From NCBI GenBank assembly GCA_025994075.1, contig JAMQGV010000049.1, forward strand, positions 1 through 64,000: a DNA stretch of 64,000 nt, given 5' to 3'. The notes beneath the pieces were generated by a model, which did no database searches, was not told the origin of the DNA, and worked only from the letters and a program-made list of their open reading frames with translations. Positions 49,293 through 56,810 of this stretch are shown here, piece by piece (within the stretch, counting starts at the first letter, position 1; every line of letters begins with the position of its first letter). The position numbers and the translations under genes were made by a program. This DNA comes from Vicinamibacteria bacterium. GTDB taxonomy: Bacteria; Acidobacteriota; Vicinamibacteria; Fen-336.

Positions 49293-49960
49293 GCCGCGGC
49301 CTCCGGCCGCACGTCGGCGAAGGCGAAGCCGTCGCGGGTGACGACCTCGCCGACGCGGACGCGCAGCGGCGCGCGGAACTCCGGCGAGTCCCAGACGAAG
49401 GTGTGGAACTCGCCGTTCTCGCCGCAGGGATCGGCACTCGCGGGCAGCTCCGCCAGCAGCGCGTCGTCGTACGCGCGGCCGACGAAGTGCGGGGGCAGGG
49501 CGCTGGGATCGACGCAGGTGAGCCAGGCGCGGGTGCCGGCGTCGATCACCTCGCGAGCGAACGTGCGGGTGTCGCGACCCCACAGCGGGAAGAGCGCCTG
49601 CAGCCCGGTCGGGGCCAGCTTCTCCTCGCGGTAGCGGCGCACGTCCTCGAGGAACAGGTCGCCGAAGGCGACCGCCTCGACGCCGCGCGCCTTCGCCTGC
49701 GCCATGGCCTCGGCCATCGCGGCCTCGTACGCGCCGTTCGGACACGGCCACGGGATCTCGACCTCGTGCAGCGGCAGGCCGACAGCGTCGGCCTGCGCCC
49801 GCACCAGCTCCCGCCTCACGGCGTGCATGGCCACGCGGTCGTGAGTGGAGTTGAAGGTCGTGAGCAGCCCCACGACCTCCACGTCGTCGCGCTGGCGCAG
49901 GACGTGGAGGGCGTGGGCCGAGTCCTTGCCGCTCGACCAGGCGAGCAGCGCGCGCGTCAC
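49289..49960 (-). CDS. PP-loop ATPase of the Dph6/COG2102 type
   Basis: 223 residues from GTG 49960, with GTGA overlaps at both ends. The PP-loop S-S-G-K-D-S sits at about 10-15 (W-S-S-G-K-D-S-A-H-A-L), and A-F-G-D-L-F-L-E-D-V-R-R-Y-R-E belongs to the MJ0570/diphthine-ammonia ligase family of adenylating enzymes. Archaea and eukaryotes use it for diphthamide, which bacteria lack, so its job here must differ. Its position between the B12 receptor and B12 binding protein suggests a reaction on cobamides, such as amidation or nucleotide-loop remodelling, but nothing in the sequence proves this. Confidence 0.82.
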   Translation of the reverse strand: MTRALLAWSSGKDSAHALHVLRQRDDVEVVGLLTTFNSTHDRVAMHAVRRELVRAQADAVGLPLHEVEIPWPCPNGAYEAAMAEAMAQAKARGVEAVAFGDLFLEDVRRYREEKLAPTGLQALFPLWGRDTRTFAREVIDAGTRAWLTCVDPSALPPHFVGRAYDDALLAELPASADPCGENGEFHTFVWDSPEFRAPLRVRVGEVVTRDGFAFADVRPEAAA

Positions 49961-52167
49961 GGGCGGTCCGCCGCGACCCGCACGCCGAAGCGCAGCGCGC
50001 GGCCGAGCGCGGGATAGCCGAGCACCTCCTCGTAGCGGCGGTCGGTCAGGTTCTCGCCGGCGACGAACGCGGAGATCCCGCGCCCGAAGCTCCAGCGCGC
50101 GCGCGCGTCGAGCCGGGCGTGGCCGGGGTTGCGGGTGAGCCCGAGGCCGGCGAAGTCGCTGTCGGCGCGCTCGCCGACCAGCGCCAGCGTGACGCCGGCG
50201 GCGAGCCGGCCCGGCGTCGCCGTGAGCGTGATCGCGCCGGAGTGGCGCGGCCGCCGCAGCAGCGGCTCGCCGGCGGCGTAGACGGGGTCGAAGTCGGACG
50301 TGGACGTCACCACCTCGGAGTCGAGGAAGGTGTAGTGCGCGGAGATCGACAGGTCGGCGCTCGGCGCCGCGGCCAGCGACAGCTCGAGCCCCTGGGCCCG
50401 CGCCGCACCGACGTTCTCGTAGGTGCCGCGGAACGGCACGAACGAGGCGATCACGTAGCCGATCTGGTCGCGGTAGTCGTGGCGGAACGCGGTCGCCCCG
50501 AGCCGTGCGCGGCCGCCCGCGAGCCGCTGCTCGACGCCCACGTCGAAGGTCGTGGAGCGCTCCGCGAGCAGGTCGGGGTTGCCGGCGGCGAACACCGAGG
50601 CCCCGAAGCTCTCGAGGAAGGTCGGCTCCTTGATGCCCTTGCCCCACGACGCGCGCAGCGTGGTGGCGTCGTCGCCGCCGCGCGCGCGCCAGGCCAGCGC
50701 GGCGCGCGGCACGGCCTCGGTGCCGTAGCTGTCGTTGCGCTCGACGCGGCCGCCGAGCGTGAGGAACACGGACTCGCCGAGCACCACCCGGTCCTGCACG
50801 TAGGCGCCGAAGTTGGTGCGCTCGGGGCGCACGAAGTCGGCGGCGTTCTCGCGGCCCACGTCGCCCGTCTCGCGCTCGAGGTCGGCGCCGAACGTCAGCA
50901 GGTGCCGCCCGCCCAGCGCGCGCTCGACCTGGTAGCCGGCCGAGAGCCGCCGGTTGTCGTTGAGGAAGCCGTCCGCGCTGGCGCTGTCGGGATACCCGAA
51001 GCCCACGCGGTTGCCGAGGCGCGGCTCGAAGAAGCCGGAGTCCAGCGGGTTCTTCGAGAGCTGGTGGCCGTCGTGGTGGCCCACGCGCACGGTGTGGAGG
51101 AAGCCGCCGGCGCGGTGGGTGAGCGTGGCCGCCGCCAGCCACTCGTCGCGCTCGATGAACGCGTCGAGGTCGGGCCGGCCGTAGGCCGTCTGGCCGGGGG
51201 TGCCGGCGCGGCTGGTCATCGCGCGCAGCACCACGCGCAGCTCGGTCGCGGCGCCGAGCCGGGTCCCGAGCGAGGCCGCGGCGCCCGTCTCCTCGAAGCC
51301 GCCGTTGGGCACGTCGTTGTCCGACTCCACCCGCAGCGCGCCGAGGTTCCAGTCGGTCCCTTCGCCCGCGATGCTGGCGCCGGCCTCGAGGCGGCGGGTG
51401 TCGAAGCTGCCGGCTTCCGCCCCGGCGCGCCAGTCGGGGGCCTCGCCGGGCCGCGCGCGGCGGGTCTGCAGCGCGATCACGCCGGCGATCGCGTCGGTGC
51501 CGTACAGCGCGCTGGCGGCGCCACGCACGACCTCGAGGCGCTCCAGCTCCAGCGGCAGCACCATGCCGAAGTCGTAGGCGCCGCCCGGCTGGTTGACCGG
51601 CACGCCGTCGACCAGCACCCGCGCGTAGCGCGACTCGCCGCCGCGCACGAAGGCCGAGGCCTGGGTGCCGAGGCCGCCGGTGCGGGCGACCGCGACGCCG
51701 GGGATCTCCTGCAGCAGGTGCAGCACGTCGGACGGCGCGCGTGCGGCGATCGCCTCGCGGTCGAGCGCGTCGACGCTGACGCCCAGCGTGGACGGCGCGG
51801 CCTCGCCGCGGGTGGCGGCGACGACCACGCTCTCGCGGACGGGCGCGGGCTGCAGGGTGAGGTCGAGCCTCGCATCCTCGTCCGTCGCGAGCGTCGCGGC
51901 GGGCGCGCCCTCGAGGCGGAAGCCGGGGACGTCGACGTGGAGCGCGTAGCGGCCGGCGGGGAGGTCGGCGAAGCGGTAGTGGCCCGTGGCGTCGGTGACG
52001 GATCGCGCGGCGACGGCGTCGCCGCGCAAGTGGACGACCACCTGCGGCAGGGCTTCGCCTGCGGGTGAAACGAGCCGGCCGCCGAGCGTCGCGGCCTCGA
52101 GAACGGATGATCCGGGCAAGGCGAGCAGCGCCGCCGCGAACGCGGCGCGGAGGGTGAGGGTGGGCAA
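49957..52167 (-). CDS. btuB: TonB-dependent outer-membrane receptor, BtuB-like
   Basis: 736 residues from TTG 52167, chosen because AGGAG lies seven bases upstream and a signal peptide follows (F-A-A-A-L-L-A-L-P-G-S). Residues 28-110 form a carboxypeptidase-regulatory-like domain (Y-R-F-A-D-L-P-A-G-R-Y-A-L). The plug domain (about 125-235) has L-L-Q-E-I-P-G-V, F-V-R-G-G-E-S and Y-G-T-D-A-I-A-G-V; the rest is a 22-strand barrel. The upstream cobalamin riboswitch makes cobalamin the likely ligand, imported with TonB energy. First gene of a five-gene operon coupled by four-base overlaps. Confidence 0.92.
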   Translation of the reverse strand: MPTLTLRAAFAAALLALPGSSVLEAATLGGRLVSPAGEALPQVVVHLRGDAVAARSVTDATGHYRFADLPAGRYALHVDVPGFRLEGAPAATLATDEDARLDLTLQPAPVRESVVVAATRGEAAPSTLGVSVDALDREAIAARAPSDVLHLLQEIPGVAVARTGGLGTQASAFVRGGESRYARVLVDGVPVNQPGGAYDFGMVLPLELERLEVVRGAASALYGTDAIAGVIALQTRRARPGEAPDWRAGAEAGSFDTRRLEAGASIAGEGTDWNLGALRVESDNDVPNGGFEETGAAASLGTRLGAATELRVVLRAMTSRAGTPGQTAYGRPDLDAFIERDEWLAAATLTHRAGGFLHTVRVGHHDGHQLSKNPLDSGFFEPRLGNRVGFGYPDSASADGFLNDNRRLSAGYQVERALGGRHLLTFGADLERETGDVGRENAADFVRPERTNFGAYVQDRVVLGESVFLTLGGRVERNDSYGTEAVPRAALAWRARGGDDATTLRASWGKGIKEPTFLESFGASVFAAGNPDLLAERSTTFDVGVEQRLAGGRARLGATAFRHDYRDQIGYVIASFVPFRGTYENVGAARAQGLELSLAAAPSADLSISAHYTFLDSEVVTSTSDFDPVYAAGEPLLRRPRHSGAITLTATPGRLAAGVTLALVGERADSDFAGLGLTRNPGHARLDARARWSFGRGISAFVAGENLTDRRYEEVLGYPALGRALRFGVRVAADRP

Positions 52168-52169
52168 GG

Positions 52170-52192
52170 CGAGTCTCCTGACAGGAGGCTCG
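52170..52192 (-). promoter_or_regulatory. Hairpin sequestering the btuB Shine-Dalgarno
   Basis: The mRNA can fold CGAG-x-CTCC against GGAG-x-CTCG around a short loop, pairing CTCCT with the AGGAG that serves TTG 52167. It is the likely expression platform of the riboswitch: B12 binding would favour this hairpin and block translation. Confidence 0.6.
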
Positions 52193-52274
52193 ACGCGAAC
52201 GGCAGGGAAACCGCGGCCGAGGTCCGGCGCGCCGGCTTTCCGCAGCTCCTTCACGCGAGGAAGCTCCACGGAAC

Positions 52275-52460
52275 GGTACGTGCCGGGGCAGGTTTCCTGG
52301 CTCCCGGATCGTCGCCCGCCCCCGACCTTCCCCTCGCCCTCTCGGGCTCGAGTGGCGGACGCTGCTCGCGAACACTCGCGAGCGCGCCCCACGGCGGCGA
52401 ACTCCCCGGCTACAGTGGCGGGACCGCGCAGGTTTTCGACCTGCTTCCCTTTTACCCCCT
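52275..52460 (-). ncRNA. Cobalamin riboswitch
   Basis: On the minus strand the B12 box reads AGCCAGGAAACCTGCC (52302 to 52287). About 120 nt upstream of it are the other conserved parts: GGGAAGCAGGTCGAAAACCTGC (near 52450-52430) and GGTCCCGCCACTGTAGCCGG (near 52424-52404). Spacing, order and sequence match the AdoCbl riboswitch class. A variable GC-rich stem fills 52330-52395. The ends of P1 are approximate. It lies between a promoter at 52491-52520 and btuB, and should repress the uptake operon when B12 is ample. Confidence 0.92.
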
Positions 52461-52490
52461 CGACGAGGGGCACCCCGACGGATGCGCAGG

Positions 52491-52520
52491 AGTCTGCGTC
52501 TTCACCCGAGTCGCTGTCAA
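52491..52520 (-). promoter_or_regulatory. Promoter upstream of the cobalamin riboswitch
   Basis: A perfect TTGACA (52520 to 52515) and CAGACT (52496 to 52491) are 18 bases apart. Transcription would begin near 52484, just before the riboswitch. The rest of 52168-52601, which has no gene, is leader sequence. Confidence 0.55.
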
Positions 52521-52601
52521 TCGGGCCGTGGCCGGTGTCGTGGTACCCGGGGGAGGAGGTGGACGAACCTCGAAGCGCGAAGACGAGAAGGACCGCTCGC
52601 G

Positions 52602-53201
52602 TTAGCCGGCGAGTCGCACTCGAACGAGGTGGGTCAGGCCCGTGGCGTCGCGGGCGATCTCGATGTCCAGCGCCTGATCGAAGGAACCCGCGACCAGCGA
52701 CCGGATCTCGGCCTCCGAGCGCTCGATCAGCCGCCAGTCTGCGCAGTACTCGATCCAAACGCGGTAGGGGTTCCCGGTCGCGATGTTCGTGAAGAACAGG
52801 GTGCCGCCCGGCTTCAGCAGCCGGCGAAGGGTCTGGGAGACGACGAACGCGATCTGGCGGTCGCTCAGGTAGTCGAAGAGCCCGCCTGCCATCACGACGT
52901 CGAAGGGGCCCCGCTTCTCGACCGAGCGCACGCCCCGGAGGACATTGCCCTCCACGCACTCCACCCGCGCCAGGGGACGCGCCCGCTCCAGGCCCTCGCG
53001 CGCGAACGCCAGCGCATCCGCGTCGGCGTCGTTCAGCAGGATGCAGAGTTCGTGGACCGTGCTCACGGCTGCGTGGAAGACTTCCCCGGAGGAGCCGGCC
53101 AGATGCCGGAGCTGCTCGAGCTTTCGGGGCGCCATCTGAATGCTCTGGACCGGGTCCAGAACTGTGGCCGTGTCCGCCCCGCTTCCGATCGCCGCGTTCA
53201 C
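52602..53201 (-). CDS. SAM methyltransferase-like protein lacking the N-terminal half (decayed paralogue)
   Basis: 199 residues from GTG 53201, overlapping the small membrane-protein gene as GTGA. Residues 55-70 (L-L-N-D-A-D-A-D-A-L-A-F-A-R-E) and 108-120 (F-D-V-V-M-A-G-G-L-F-D-Y-L) align with the intact methyltransferase at 55839-56810 (G-L-D-Q-D-P-D-S-I and F-D-L-V-Y-A-A-G-L-F-D-Y-L). The ~110 N-terminal residues with G-Y-A-G-D and the SAM-binding motif I (A-L-A-C-G) are missing. Later motifs (P-G-G-T-L-F-F-T-N-I-A-T-G-N-P-Y) remain. It is probably an internal deletion product, perhaps inactive or a partner of the intact enzyme. Confidence 0.72.
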   Translation of the reverse strand: MNAAIGSGADTATVLDPVQSIQMAPRKLEQLRHLAGSSGEVFHAAVSTVHELCILLNDADADALAFAREGLERARPLARVECVEGNVLRGVRSVEKRGPFDVVMAGGLFDYLSDRQIAFVVSQTLRRLLKPGGTLFFTNIATGNPYRVWIEYCADWRLIERSEAEIRSLVAGSFDQALDIEIARDATGLTHLVRVRLAG

Positions 53202-53374
53202 TGGCCACCCCTCTCGGGACGGCGCGGTGCCTCGGTCGCGGGCTTGGCTCGGCCCACGCTCGCCAGGAGTAGAACGAGCAACGTTCCACAAGCTGCCAGC
53301 AGGGTCAGCCGCCCCGCCAGGAGTTCCGCGAGGGACATGCCCTCCACGATCTGACGCACTTCTTCGAAGCCCAC
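53198..53374 (-). CDS. Small single-helix membrane protein, copy 1 of duplicated cassette
   Basis: 58 residues from GTG 53374. It starts G-F-E-E-V-R-Q-I-V-E-G-M-S-L-A-E-L-L-A-G, then a helix (about 22-40, L-T-L-L-A-A-C-G-T-L-L-V-L-L-L-A), then a charged tail. It matches the protein at 56807-57004 in start sequence, length, single helix and position, although the helix residues have diverged. Both are joined by GTGA to a methyltransferase gene. The N-terminal amphipathic segment would face the cytoplasm and could hold the methyltransferase at the membrane. I know no named family. Confidence 0.68.
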   Translation of the reverse strand: MGFEEVRQIVEGMSLAELLAGRLTLLAACGTLLVLLLASVGRAKPATEAPRRPERGGQ

Positions 53375-53471
53375 TCGCGTGTCCCCCCTGCTGCATGTGA
53401 TGGCGGACAACCTACCTGCCCTCCCGCGCCGGCGCGTCCCCCCCAGATGGGTGACTTCGCGAAGAAACTCC

Positions 53472-53491
53472 AACTCGGTCCGGACCGAGTT
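53472..53491. repeat. 20-nt perfect palindrome, left flank of the HNH gene
   Basis: AACTCGGTCCGGACCGAGTT reads the same on both strands and begins 15 nt beyond the HNH stop. There is no loop, so it is more like a protein-binding or cleavage site than a terminator. Confidence 0.85.
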
Positions 53492-53506
53492 CGGGCAGTT
53501 CGGGGT

Positions 53507-54691
53507 TCAGGGCGTGGCGTGGGGCCGGGGCGACGCGAGCTCCGCGTGGAGGGAGTGGCGCCGCTGCCGGTGCCGGTCGATTGCAGCGCTTCCGTAGTCC
53601 CGCTCCGCTTCCAGCGCGTTGTGAGCCGGGCACAGCAGGCGGAGGTTTTCCACAGTGTGCTCGCCGCCGCGGGCCCAGGGCACGCGGCCGTGGTCGAACT
53701 GCAGGCTTCCCGTCGCCGGGCAGCGCCGGCCCGTCTCGTCGACGAAGCGGCAGCGGCCCCCGTCGCGCGCGTACACCGCGCGCCGCACCGCGGCCGGAAC
53801 GTGGCGAGTGCGGGAGGCGTCGGCGGACGGCTCGCCCTTTCGGGGCCGCGCGGCGAGCCCGAATCGTCGCGCCTCGAGCCGCTGGAGCTTCTCGCTGACG
53901 GCCTGATCGACGAGGTCGGCCAGGTCGAGCCCAGGCCGCAGCGCCTTGAGGCGCTCCAGCTTCGCCCGCAGCTCGGCGCTCGCGGTGAACTGCACGAGGT
54001 ACCTCGACGGCGCGAGCGGCGCCACGGTCTCGCTCCGTCTTTCGCAGCCTTGTCGACGATCGTGAGCCGCGCCGAGCGCGCGCTCGCCCGGCAAAGTCGC
54101 GCCGGCGCTGGCTCCATCCGGCTCGCCCGCCGGGGCCCAGGTCGCGGGGCCGAGCGAAACGGCATCCGTCGGCGGGGCGGCCGCCGCCGCCGGCGCGGCC
54201 AGTGCCCGTTCCGGCAGCTTCCGGATGCGGGTGGCCGCGTCCGGGAGGGGTGCGAGCGCGCGGACGAGTGCCTCGATCTCGCGCCTCGACCGGTGTGTCG
54301 CGCGTTCGAGCAACACCTCGCGCTCCGCGGCCTCGAGGCTCGGCAGCAGCGGCGCCAGCTCGGCCGCCCCGCTCAGGTGCAGGCGCCCGTCGGCCAGCAT
54401 CGCGAGCAGGAGCGGGTACCGCCGCGAGGCCCGCGCGATCGTGATGCGCAGGTACGCCTCGTGCTCGGAAAGGTGGAGCGCGCCGGTGCAGTACGCGAAC
54501 AGCGACGGGAAGGCCCGCCTGGCGTAGAGCCGCCGCTCGTCCACCGCGGCGAGGTGCGCGATCAGCTCGGCCTCGATCCTCCGCGACTCCCCGACGCACC
54601 GCGCGAGCCCCCGAAGCAGCTCGTCGTCGGAGAGCGATCGAAGCACCTCCAGGCGTGCAGCATGATCTTCCAATTCGACGACCTCCGACAC
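53507..54691 (-). CDS. HNH endonuclease with DUF222 domain
   Basis: 394 residues from GTG 54691. The N-terminal ~180 residues are a DUF222-type helical domain (R-R-I-E-A-E-L-I-A-H-L, H-L-S-E-H-E-A-Y-L-R-I-T-I-A-R-A-S-R). A Pro/Ala-rich linker follows, then F-T-A-S-A-E-L-R-A-K-L, and the HNH domain at about 305-370: C-R-F, R-R-C-P-A-T-G-S-L-Q-F-D-H, G-G-E-H-T-V-E-N-L-R-L-L-C-P-A-H-N. The family includes the REP13E12 repeat proteins of mycobacteria. Such genes are scattered as solitary, multi-copy units. The palindromes on both sides may be its target. It is unrelated in function to the lipid-type genes around it. Confidence 0.88.
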   Translation of the reverse strand: MSEVVELEDHAARLEVLRSLSDDELLRGLARCVGESRRIEAELIAHLAAVDERRLYARRAFPSLFAYCTGALHLSEHEAYLRITIARASRRYPLLLAMLADGRLHLSGAAELAPLLPSLEAAEREVLLERATHRSRREIEALVRALAPLPDAATRIRKLPERALAAPAAAAAPPTDAVSLGPATWAPAGEPDGASAGATLPGERALGAAHDRRQGCERRSETVAPLAPSRYLVQFTASAELRAKLERLKALRPGLDLADLVDQAVSEKLQRLEARRFGLAARPRKGEPSADASRTRHVPAAVRRAVYARDGGRCRFVDETGRRCPATGSLQFDHGRVPWARGGEHTVENLRLLCPAHNALEAERDYGSAAIDRHRQRRHSLHAELASPRPHATP

Positions 54692-54730
54692 GAATCATCG
54701 TCGAGTCCCCTGCCGCCCAAGGTCCGCCGG

Positions 54731-54750
54731 AACTCGGCCCGGACCGAGTT
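54731..54750. repeat. 20-nt near-perfect palindrome, right flank of the HNH gene
   Basis: AACTCGGCCCGGACCGAGTT differs at one base from the left copy (53472-53491). It lies 39 nt before the HNH start codon. Confidence 0.85.
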
Positions 54751-54799
54751 TCGGCGCGAAGTGAAGCCCGGTCCGAAGATCCTGGTCGCCGTCTTCTGC

Positions 54800-55849
54800 T
54801 CAGGTTTCAGTGGTGCGCTGTGCGAAGGGGTCACTGGCCCATAGGAGGCGCCACGCTTCCAAGAAGGGAAGCCGGTGGTAGGCGTGCGGATAGAGGCGCG
54901 TGAGGTGCTCGCTGAGGCGTGGGTAGTAGTCGGAGTTCATGGACGGAAAAAGGTGGTGCTCGGTGTGATACGAGAAGTGAAGGTGGAGGCGGTCGATCCA
55001 TCTGTGCACGATCACTGACGTGCTGGAGCTGACGGGGTCCGTGGTGCCTGCGACCGGGTGAAGGAAGTGGTTCGTGAAGACGTAGGCCATGACCACCGAC
55101 GAGGCCGACAGGAGCGCCAGCGGGCCGAGGCATGTGTACGCCCACCAGTCGAAGCGTAGGAACGCCAACAGGGCAAGGTGCAGTCCGAGGATGAAGCTCA
55201 ACTCCGCCAGGACGCGGGATCGGACCCTTGTCAGATGGGGGGGAGGGGATGGCAGCAGTCCATGCCGTCCGTTGGTCAACGCGGCGATGACGATACGGCT
55301 GATGTAGCCCACGAACTGGAAGAGAACCAGAGGGTTCAGCGCATGCGCACGGCGATGCGGATAGAGGATCGTCGTGTATGCGCGGGTTGCCGGGGTGGCC
55401 TCCTCAGGCAACCACCGGCGATCGGGGTCGCGCGGGGTGTTGGTCTGAAGATGATGGGTCGCATTGTGGACCGTGTGCCAGAGAGTGGCAGGCACCGCGT
55501 TCATTCCCCAGCACAACAGTTCCAGTGCTCTGCACAACCTCCCGGGCGAGATCACCGCGTGATGGCTCAGTTCGTGCGCAAAGAACGCCAGGCAAGCCAG
55601 GCTATGACCAACGGCAATCCCTACCAGTGGATAGAACTCGGGGGCGATGACCGCTCGGCAGAGCGCGATGCCGACTCCGACAACCGCGAGATGGGCCGCT
55701 GCGTAGGCGAGCTTGGAGGGGCTCCGCCGGAGGGCCTCGGCAGGCAGGAGTGGGCGCAACTGATCGACGTACCCCCGATGAGGGGTGAGGGGTGGCCCCC
55801 ATTCGGCGCGCGCCGTTTCGGGAGTGTGCCGCTCTGGTTCACAGGCCAC
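54800..55849 (-). CDS. Membrane fatty-acid desaturase
   Basis: 349 residues from GTG 55849, which overlaps the methyltransferase stop by 11 nt. The three histidine boxes of the FADS-like di-iron family are clear: H-E-L-S-H-H (about 92), H-N-A-T-H-H (about 127) and H-T-E-H-H-L-F-P (about 295), with four or so membrane helices between. It would introduce a double bond (or hydroxyl) into an acyl chain at the inner membrane using O2. GC is low for the window (34 of 60 in 54901-54960; 35 of 60 in 55321-55380), which implies recent acquisition. Coupling to a methyltransferase suggests a joint lipid product. Confidence 0.88.
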   Translation of the reverse strand: MACEPERHTPETARAEWGPPLTPHRGYVDQLRPLLPAEALRRSPSKLAYAAAHLAVVGVGIALCRAVIAPEFYPLVGIAVGHSLACLAFFAHELSHHAVISPGRLCRALELLCWGMNAVPATLWHTVHNATHHLQTNTPRDPDRRWLPEEATPATRAYTTILYPHRRAHALNPLVLFQFVGYISRIVIAALTNGRHGLLPSPPPHLTRVRSRVLAELSFILGLHLALLAFLRFDWWAYTCLGPLALLSASSVVMAYVFTNHFLHPVAGTTDPVSSSTSVIVHRWIDRLHLHFSYHTEHHLFPSMNSDYYPRLSEHLTRLYPHAYHRLPFLEAWRLLWASDPFAQRTTET

Positions 55850-56810
55850 GGCGTGAGCGATGGGTGGACGGCCCCTGGCCCCTGGTCACGACGAGGAACG
55901 CGATGTTCTGGTCCGGGTCGTGCAGGGTGCGGGCCTCGCCCTGAAGCTCCGTTGGGACCTGTTCCAGAAGGTCCCTCAGTTGGCGCTCCGTCCGGTAGCG
56001 CAGGTACCAGTCCATGCACGCCTCCATGTAGCCGACGTCTGGGATGTCGGGGACGAAGTTGGCGATCAGGACGCGCCCCCCGGGCCGGGCCGCCTCCAGC
56101 ATGCGTGCGAGGAGCAGGGCTGCGACCTTGTCGTCGAGGTAGTCGAAGAGGCCGGCGGCGTAGACGAGATCGAACTCGGCGAGCGGGATCGACCGTTTGA
56201 TGACGGCCTTGATCGATGCGGTATGGGCCAGCACTCTACAGTTGAGGCGCCGTGCGAGCTCCATGGCCACTTCGATGCTGTCGGGGTCCTGATCGAGGCC
56301 CACGATCTCGACGGCGTCGCCTCGGCGAACCGCCGCGGACAGCTCCAGCTCGCGCAGGTGGCCACAGGCCAACGCCAGAACTCGGCAGTGGCCGTGTCCT
56401 TCACCGCTGGCACGGTCGATGAGTTCTGCCAGGAGGTGCCGCCGGAATCGCACGGCGCGCGTTGCCGGGGAGGAGGTCGTGTAACGGTTGATGGCTCTGC
56501 CCAGCGGCTGCTGAAACTCGGGCCGCGCGACTCCGTAGATGTGGTCGATGAGGACGGCATCGCCGGCGTAGCCTCGCGGCTTGCTGAAGGCGCGACGCGT
56601 GAACGGGTCCTCGTGTATCTGTTCCAGCAGTGAATGACGACGCACCGCACCCACGGCGGCCGGCCAGCTCGCCGGCTCTGCCCTGCGCTGACGATGAAGC
56701 AGATCGACGAGGGCGCCAGTAGTCCGGTACGGCGATGCCGGCAATCGCTCGCTGATCTGCGAGAGCTGCTCGTGGAGCGGCGTGCCTCGCGTCATCGGTC
56801 CCGCACTCAC
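55839..56810 (-). CDS. Class I SAM methyltransferase, intact cassette copy
   Basis: 323 residues from GTG 56810, overlapping the small membrane-protein gene as GTGA. A helical N-terminal domain (1-140) carries the K-P-R-G-Y-A-G-D motif (77-84) found in methyltransferases often annotated after PhcB, the 3-hydroxypalmitate methyl ester enzyme of Ralstonia. The Rossmann core has motif I V-L-A-L-A-C-G (144-150), the acidic loop G-L-D-Q-D-P (171-176), L-V-Y-A-A-G-L-F-D-Y-L (215-225) and R-P-G-G-R-V-L-I-A-N-F. A carboxyl-methylated fatty acid is a reasonable product given the desaturase next to it; the substrate is not proven. Confidence 0.82.
   Translation of the reverse strand: MSAGPMTRGTPLHEQLSQISERLPASPYRTTGALVDLLHRQRRAEPASWPAAVGAVRRHSLLEQIHEDPFTRRAFSKPRGYAGDAVLIDHIYGVARPEFQQPLGRAINRYTTSSPATRAVRFRRHLLAELIDRASGEGHGHCRVLALACGHLRELELSAAVRRGDAVEIVGLDQDPDSIEVAMELARRLNCRVLAHTASIKAVIKRSIPLAEFDLVYAAGLFDYLDDKVAALLLARMLEAARPGGRVLIANFVPDIPDVGYMEACMDWYLRYRTERQLRDLLEQVPTELQGEARTLHDPDQNIAFLVVTRGQGPSTHRSRRGL

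Larger units (their letters stand above)
53447..54770. mobile_element. HNH-gene element with palindromic, inverted-repeat ends
   Basis: The HNH/DUF222 gene is bounded on both sides by a near-identical 20-nt palindrome (53472-53491 and 54731-54750). Outside each lies an inverted copy of ACTTCGCG (left 53454-53461, right near 54753-54761). Thus the unit has terminal inverted repeats but no transposase. Its place between the desaturase gene and the second cassette suggests insertion there. The ends are approximate. Confidence 0.5.

Noticed and set aside
53375..53440. A sigma-54 type promoter (GGGCAG-N5-TTGT) upstream of cassette copy 1
   Set aside because: The corresponding region of copy 2 has no GG-N10-GC pair at the right spacing, and no sigma-54 activator gene is near.
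53472..53491. The palindrome after the HNH gene as an ordinary terminator
   Set aside because: It has no loop or U-tract, and an almost identical copy stands upstream of the same gene, where a terminator would make no sense.
53447..54844. A 465-codon plus-strand frame over the HNH gene
   Set aside because: It is antisense to an HNH gene with complete motifs, and its translation has no domain or sensible composition.
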